Shown piece by piece: positions 5,499-8,803 of a DNA stretch of 8,803 bases. A model generated the notes under the pieces. It saw only the letters and a program-made list of their open reading frames with translations. It made no database searches and was not told the DNA's origin. The position numbers and the translations under genes are program-made. The DNA comes from Acidilobaceae archaeon UBA162 (GTDB taxonomy: Archaea > Thermoproteota > Thermoprotei_A > Sulfolobales > Acidilobaceae): positions 50,831 to 59,633 of the forward strand of contig DAJS01000022.1 of the NCBI GenBank assembly GCA_002496425.1, given 5' to 3'. How positions within the stretch are numbered: the first letter of the stretch is position 1; each line of letters begins with the position of its first letter.

Positions 5499-6743
5499 CA
5501 TCAGGTAAGCCATCACCTTGGCGTCCTCAACCATGTTAGTCACATTGCAGTACTCGTCAGGCTGATGCGCAACCTCGTCAATGGTCTCCCACACCACAGC
5601 GTGAACTCCCTTGGCCCTGAGCAGCGAGGCCACAGTGCCTCCCCCTATACCAACGAACCTGGGCTCCACGCCCCTGAGCTCCCTCAGTGCGGCGCCAAGA
5701 GTTCTAGCTATTGGCGAGTCAGTTGGGGTTGGCGGGCCAGCCCTCAATATGTACGTTGCCTCAATCTCAGGCCTCGCTAGCCGGCTGCCGGCCACCGAGG
5801 CGTAGGCCTCCTCCAGGGCCTTAGCTATATCGGCGATAAGCTCGTTAACGTCATACCTTGGCAGGACCCTGCAGTCATAAACCAGCTCAACGTAGCCAGG
5901 TATTATATTGGGGGAGTTCGAGGAGCTCCTGTATACCGTTGGCTCGCAGGTGGTCGTAGGAGGGTCGAAGAGCTCGTCCCTTTCGACATACTTTGACCTC
6001 AGAAGCCCGTCAACTCTCCTGATCAACTCCACCGCAACCCTGTTGGCGTTGACGCCCTTGTGTGGCATGCTGGCGTGGACCTGAACCCCCCTGACCTTCA
6101 ACCTTAGCCAGGCTATGCTCTTCTCCGTGACCTCCACCTGGCTCCCATCGCCTGACCCTGCGTCAGGCACGAGCGCCTCATCGTAGCCACTGAACAGCTC
6201 CCCATGGGCCTCCAGCAGGTGCTGGAGCCCGTACCTTGACCCTGCCTCCTCGTCTGCCACGAAGGCCAGTGACACGGTTCTCCTGGGCCTGAGGCCAAGG
6301 TCTAGGAGGGCCCTGGCGGCCATGAGGGATGACACCGTGGCCTGGCCGTTGTCCTCAGAGCCCCTGCCGTAGACCTTGCTGCCAACTACCTTGGGCTCGA
6401 AGGGGGCCGTTACCTTCCAGGCCGAGAGGTCCCCGGGCGGCACGACGTCTAGGTGTGTTATTATCCAGAGCCTCCTGTTCGAGCTGCCCTTTATGGTAGC
6501 TACTACGTTTGGCCTGCCGCCCCCCTTGGCCCTCCTGTCGGGGGCCCAGTAAACCTCCACGCTGTCGAAGCCCCACCTGGATATCAGGTCATAAAGGTAC
6601 ATGGCCTTGTCATACTCCCCCTCGCCTCCGAAGTCAGGACTTATGGCGGGCCTCCTCAGCAGCTCGAGGAGCGTCGAGACGCCGAGGTCTCTCAGCGCAT
6701 TTATCTTGGCCTGCAGCTCAGGTCTCCATTCTTGCCTGTTCAT
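5481..6743 (-). CDS. M20 family zinc metallopeptidase (ArgE/DapE/carboxypeptidase type)
   Basis: This is a cytoplasmic dizinc hydrolase that removes an acyl group or C-terminal amino acid from a small substrate. All usual catalytic positions are visible: metal His97 and base-orienting Asp99 in THLDVVPPGD (96-105), bridging Asp131 in GRGSEDNG (126-133), general base Glu165 with metal Glu166 in DEEAG (164-168), Asp194 in VPDAG (192-196), and metal His393 in HQPDEYC (393-399). Residues ~205-320 form the inserted dimerisation domain with HASMPHKGVNA (223-233). The length of 420 is normal. Members of this archaeal subgroup are labelled dipeptidase, carboxypeptidase, acetylornithine deacetylase or succinyl-diaminopimelate desuccinylase, and sequence alone does not choose. 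No lysine or arginine biosynthesis gene is adjacent, which favours a peptidase role. It is the only minus-strand gene here seen to start with ATG. The TATA box and tandem repeat at 6770-6803 are probably its promoter. Confidence 0.92.
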   Translation of the reverse strand: MNRQEWRPELQAKINALRDLGVSTLLELLRRPAISPDFGGEGEYDKAMYLYDLISRWGFDSVEVYWAPDRRAKGGGRPNVVATIKGSSNRRLWIITHLDVVPPGDLSAWKVTAPFEPKVVGSKVYGRGSEDNGQATVSSLMAARALLDLGLRPRRTVSLAFVADEEAGSRYGLQHLLEAHGELFSGYDEALVPDAGSGDGSQVEVTEKSIAWLRLKVRGVQVHASMPHKGVNANRVAVELIRRVDGLLRSKYVERDELFDPPTTTCEPTVYRSSSNSPNIIPGYVELVYDCRVLPRYDVNELIADIAKALEEAYASVAGSRLARPEIEATYILRAGPPTPTDSPIARTLGAALRELRGVEPRFVGIGGGTVASLLRAKGVHAVVWETIDEVAHQPDEYCNVTNMVEDAKVMAYLMLELGP

Positions 6744-6769
6744 TGGTGGATCCGCAGCGTTGAACCCCT

Positions 6770-6797
6770 TAGAGTTAACAAACTAGAGTTAACAAAC
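6770..6797 (-). repeat. Perfect 14-bp tandem repeat in the M20 promoter region
   Basis: The unit TAGAGTTAACAAAC occurs twice without a gap (6770-6783 and 6784-6797). Each copy contains the palindrome GTTAAC, so two palindromes are spaced 14 bp apart. On the minus strand the repeat begins immediately downstream of TTTAAA (6803-6798) and covers the predicted transcription start near 6775. This is where a repressor or a polymerase-blocking regulator would bind. No regulator gene is visible nearby. Confidence 0.7.
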
Positions 6798-6803
6798 TTT
6801 AAA
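6798..6803 (-). promoter_or_regulatory. Putative TATA box for the M20 gene
   Basis: TTTAAA on the minus strand lies 54 nt before the ATG of the M20 gene and predicts transcription from about 6775, with a leader near 30 nt. The leader ends GGATCCACCA before ATG and has no strong ribosome binding site beyond GGA. A 14-bp tandem repeat directly follows the box. Confidence 0.5.
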
Positions 6804-6807
6804 CCAT

Positions 6808-6825
6808 AACCCACAAAAGAGGGTT
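6808..6825 (-). terminator. Possible weak hairpin terminator of the surface-protein gene
   Basis: On the minus strand, 21 nt past the TAG stop, AACCC and GGGTT form a 5-bp stem around an 8-nt loop with a TTTT run. The GGGTT arm at 6821-6825 could instead join a 7-bp inverted repeat, TGAACCC (6761-6767) with GGGTTCA (6821-6827), that spans the tandem repeat. No long T-run follows the stem, so termination here is only a suggestion. Confidence 0.25.
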
Positions 6826-6846
6826 CATGCTGTTGGTTCTAACTCC

Positions 6847-8803
6847 CTACCTCCTGTGCGTCGCAGCCAGGACAGCCGCAGCTATAACCGCTATGACAGC
6901 CACCGCAGCCGCAGCCGACAGCGCTACAGTGTTGGTCCTGGTGACTACAACGGTCGTGGTCGTGGGCACGGTCGTTGTAATCGTTGTAGTGGTTGGCATG
7001 GCTACCGTGGTAGTGCTGATGGAGGTCAGTGTGCTCAGGCTGGTTAGTGTTAGTGTCGTTGCAGTGGTCTTGGTGAGCGTTGAGGTGGCTGTCTTTGTGA
7101 CAGTGGTCGTAACCGGCACACTGGTCGTTGTAGTACTGGTCACAGTCTGAGTCGCCGTAGTTGTCACCGTCTTGGTGGCAGTAACAGTGGTTGTCAGTGT
7201 TGAAGTATTAGATGTGGTCACCGTGACAGTGGTCGTAACTGGCGCGCTGGTAGTTGTAGTTGTCACCGTCTTTGTGACAGTAGTTGTTACGGTCTGAGTT
7301 ACAGTGACGGTGACTGTCTGCGTCGAAGTATTAGATTTGATTGCCGGCCTCGCGGTACTGTTGTAGACAACGTAGTAGGTTGTAGAGGGGTCGTCAAAGA
7401 CCTCTACCAGCCCGGTGTAGTTGAAGTAGTTACTCGGGCTCAGGGCGATCAAGCTCCCGTTGACTAGCTTGAACACGGTCACCGCCCCTGGGACAACCCT
7501 AGTCACGTTGAACAGCACCGGCTGGGTCAGGTTGGTCAGGCTCACGTTGACCTCCTGTGCCTCATAGACATAATGGCCTATGGTCAGGTTGATGAGCCTG
7601 ACTGACGGCCTTACCAGGCTGACAGCAATGGCCACGTTGGCCGGCGTAAGCACGGCTGCCCCTGTCCTATGCCTTGCCGTGAGCAGGACCAGCAGGGAAG
7701 CCTGACCGCTGAGGTTGACATTGTGTGACAGAACCACGTAGGCGGTGCTCATTACCTGCCCCTCAGGCCCCAGAGCTATTACGACTGGCAGCCCTACCAC
7801 CATAGTTGAACCCACATGGCTTGGGCTCACGGCCTGGGCCCTGCTGACCATGCCGACCACAGCCATTGAGGACGCCAGGTTAAGGCTCATGTTGACCTGC
7901 GCTGAGAGGCCGTTGAGGCTTGTCGTGCCTGAGCCCTGGCCCACGCCGAGGCCGCTGAGCTCGTTCACGAAGGCGTACAGGGTTCCATTGACGCCGTAGA
8001 AGTTTATCGCCAGGAGCTCCGCTGAGCCCAGGACCCTTATGGTCATTGATAAGCCGAAGATGTTTATGGGAACCGTCTGGTTCACTGAGGCAGTGCCGTT
8101 CCATATGAGCGCCGGTAGCAGGAAGCCGTTGAAGTAGGCCTCGGCAGCCTCGTAGCTCGCCATCAGCCTATAGCTTACAGAGGCGAAAGACATGCTGGCC
8201 GAGCCGCTGACGTTGACTGGCATGTAGCGTTTCAACGCGCTGAGGGGCACGGCGACCGTTGCTGTCAGGCTGACCGAGTTAGGTATCGATATGTTGTGGA
8301 GCTCGAGCGAGAGGTGCTCGCTTACTGGCTCCCCAGTGGACGGCAGGGTCACGTTAACCTCAAACAACGAGGAGCCGTTGAGGTACTGGAGCTCCACGAG
8401 CGCGCTCCTGTTGACATAAGCTATGCCGCTCACGGTCGCTGAGTTCTCAGTGAGCCCCGCCCAGGCCACCTGCCAGTGACCAAGGGCGTAGACTAGGACC
8501 CTGACCAGGTACGGTATGGATGAGCTGACAGTAATGGTCCCATTGGACAGCGCCTCCACAGTGATGTTACCTGTATACGAGCTTAGGGTCCCCGGCGATA
8601 TCTCCAGCACCCTGGCAGTAGTAGATATTGAGACCACGGTGCCGTTGGATGTATTGCTGTAGGACCCTCCGGCCGACTCAATTATATAGGTGGTCCTCTC
8701 CTTGACACCGCTTGAGGTCTCCAGGGTCAGGTTGGACAGCGCGCTGGAGTAGTAGTCAAAGGCAGCGCTGCTAAGCACCATGTCCTGTATAGCGAAGTTG
8801 GCG
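6847..8803 (-). CDS. Thr-rich membrane-anchored surface glycoprotein, 5'-truncated by the window edge
   Basis: I do not recognise a named family. The frame stays open to the edge, so the ATG at 8781 is internal and the true start, with any signal peptide, lies outside. Counting from that Met: residues 1-~480 are beta-rich with no catalytic motif, ~484-617 are a low-complexity Thr/Val/Ser stalk, ~620-640 are one hydrophobic helix rich in Ala and Val, and the tail THRR is basic, so the protein is expected to be outside the cell with its C-terminus inside. About 24 Asn-X-Ser/Thr sequons are present, which is very dense and points to archaeal N-glycosylation. There is no Cys in the visible part. 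Two ~41-residue stalk copies each begin SNTST and contain TTS(A/V)PVTTTVT. An S-layer stalk role like that of SlaB in Sulfolobales is possible, but I see no coiled coil; an adhesin or a surface binding or enzyme anchor is equally open. Confidence 0.85.
   Translation of the reverse strand, partial: ANFAIQDMVLSSAAFDYYSSALSNLTLETSSGVKERTTYIIESAGGSYSNTSNGTVVSISTTARVLEISPGTLSSYTGNITVEALSNGTITVSSSIPYLVRVLVYALGHWQVAWAGLTENSATVSGIAYVNRSALVELQYLNGSSLFEVNVTLPSTGEPVSEHLSLELHNISIPNSVSLTATVAVPLSALKRYMPVNVSGSASMSFASVSYRLMASYEAAEAYFNGFLLPALIWNGTASVNQTVPINIFGLSMTIRVLGSAELLAINFYGVNGTLYAFVNELSGLGVGQGSGTTSLNGLSAQVNMSLNLASSMAVVGMVSRAQAVSPSHVGSTMVVGLPVVIALGPEGQVMSTAYVVLSHNVNLSGQASLLVLLTARHRTGAAVLTPANVAIAVSLVRPSVRLINLTIGHYVYEAQEVNVSLTNLTQPVLFNVTRVVPGAVTVFKLVNGSLIALSPSNYFNYTGLVEVFDDPSTTYYVVYNSTARPAIKSNTSTQTVTVTVTQTVTTTVTKTVTTTTTSAPVTTTVTVTTSNTSTLTTTVTATKTVTTTATQTVTSTTTTSVPVTTTVTKTATSTLTKTTATTLTLTSLSTLTSISTTTVAMPTTTTITTTVPTTTTVVVTRTNTVALSAAAAVAVIAVIAAAVLAATHRR
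7087..7335 (-). repeat. Tandem duplication of a ~41-residue module in the stalk
   Basis: Two consecutive stretches (7335-7213 and 7212-7087) encode modules starting SNTST and containing TTSAPVTTTVT or TTSVPVTTTVT. DNA identity persists in parts: GAAGTATTAGAT occurs at 7202 and again at 7325, and GTGACAGTGGTCGTAAC at 7097 and 7223. These offsets of 123 and 126 nt are whole codons. This indicates a fairly recent in-frame duplication that lengthens the stalk, not mere bias toward Thr codons. Confidence 0.7.

Noticed and set aside
5481..6743. Assignment of the M20 gene as dapE or argE
   Set aside because: Catalytic residues are shared across the whole family, and no lysine or arginine biosynthesis gene is adjacent, so a specific symbol is not supported.
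6453..6809. Overlapping plus-strand open frames at the start of the M20 gene
   Set aside because: They cover the N-terminal coding part of a conserved peptidase in antisense and show no protein-like conservation.
6827..7150. Plus-strand 107-codon open frame rich in Val
   Set aside because: It is the antisense image of the Thr-rich stalk: ACN codons read in reverse give NGT, and the repeated pattern removes stops. It has no domain or leader of its own.
8779..8781. ATG at 8781 as the true start of the surface protein
   Set aside because: The frame is open to the window edge and the residues after this Met do not form a signal peptide, so the gene is incomplete and not complete at 644 codons.
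1..8803. CRISPR array, insertion sequence, integrase site or rRNA/tRNA gene
   Set aside because: No regularly spaced direct repeats, transposase or integrase motifs, terminal inverted repeats or conserved RNA gene sequences were seen on either strand.

Overview
The window reads as a thermophilic crenarchaeal chromosome. The evidence is a Nep1 rRNA methyltransferase of archaeal type, archaeal TATA-like boxes, heavy use of AGG (Arg), GTG/TTG start codons, a KaiC/RAD55-like ATPase, and an N-glycosylated Thr-rich surface protein with a C-terminal anchor. GC content is fairly high in the genes and drops sharply in the intergenic gaps. An Acidilobus-like member of the Acidilobales would fit, but this is inferred from style and gene content, not proven.

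Layout from left to right: an AT-rich non-coding stretch (1-~170), then nep1 on the plus strand. Everything else is on the minus strand. In the direction of transcription (right to left) this is a 5'-truncated surface stalk protein (beyond 8803 to 6847), an M20 metallopeptidase (6743-5481), a KaiC-like ATPase (5423-4047), a CoA-disulfide-reductase-type flavoprotein (4028-2694), an M24 creatinase/prolidase-like protein (2660-1452) and rubrerythrin (1400-834). Gaps between M20, KaiC, flavoprotein and M24 are 57, 18 and 33 nt, so at least KaiC-flavoprotein-M24 are probably co-transcribed. M20, KaiC and rubrerythrin each have a TATA-like box at a sensible distance.

Functionally the block mixes redox defence or sulfur metabolism (flavoprotein, rubrerythrin), peptide turnover (M20, M24-like), an ATPase of unknown target and a cell-envelope protein. 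I see no CRISPR array, tRNA, rRNA, transposase or phage gene, and no clearly new multi-gene system.

The points most worth a second look are: nep1, whose conserved N-terminal strand lies upstream of any ATG/GTG/TTG start; the M24 protein, which has lost three of five canonical metal ligands; the KaiC-like protein, whose C-terminal half looks like a second RecA domain without a P-loop; a perfect 14-bp tandem repeat between the M20 TATA box and its start codon; and a duplicated ~41-residue module in the Thr-rich stalk.
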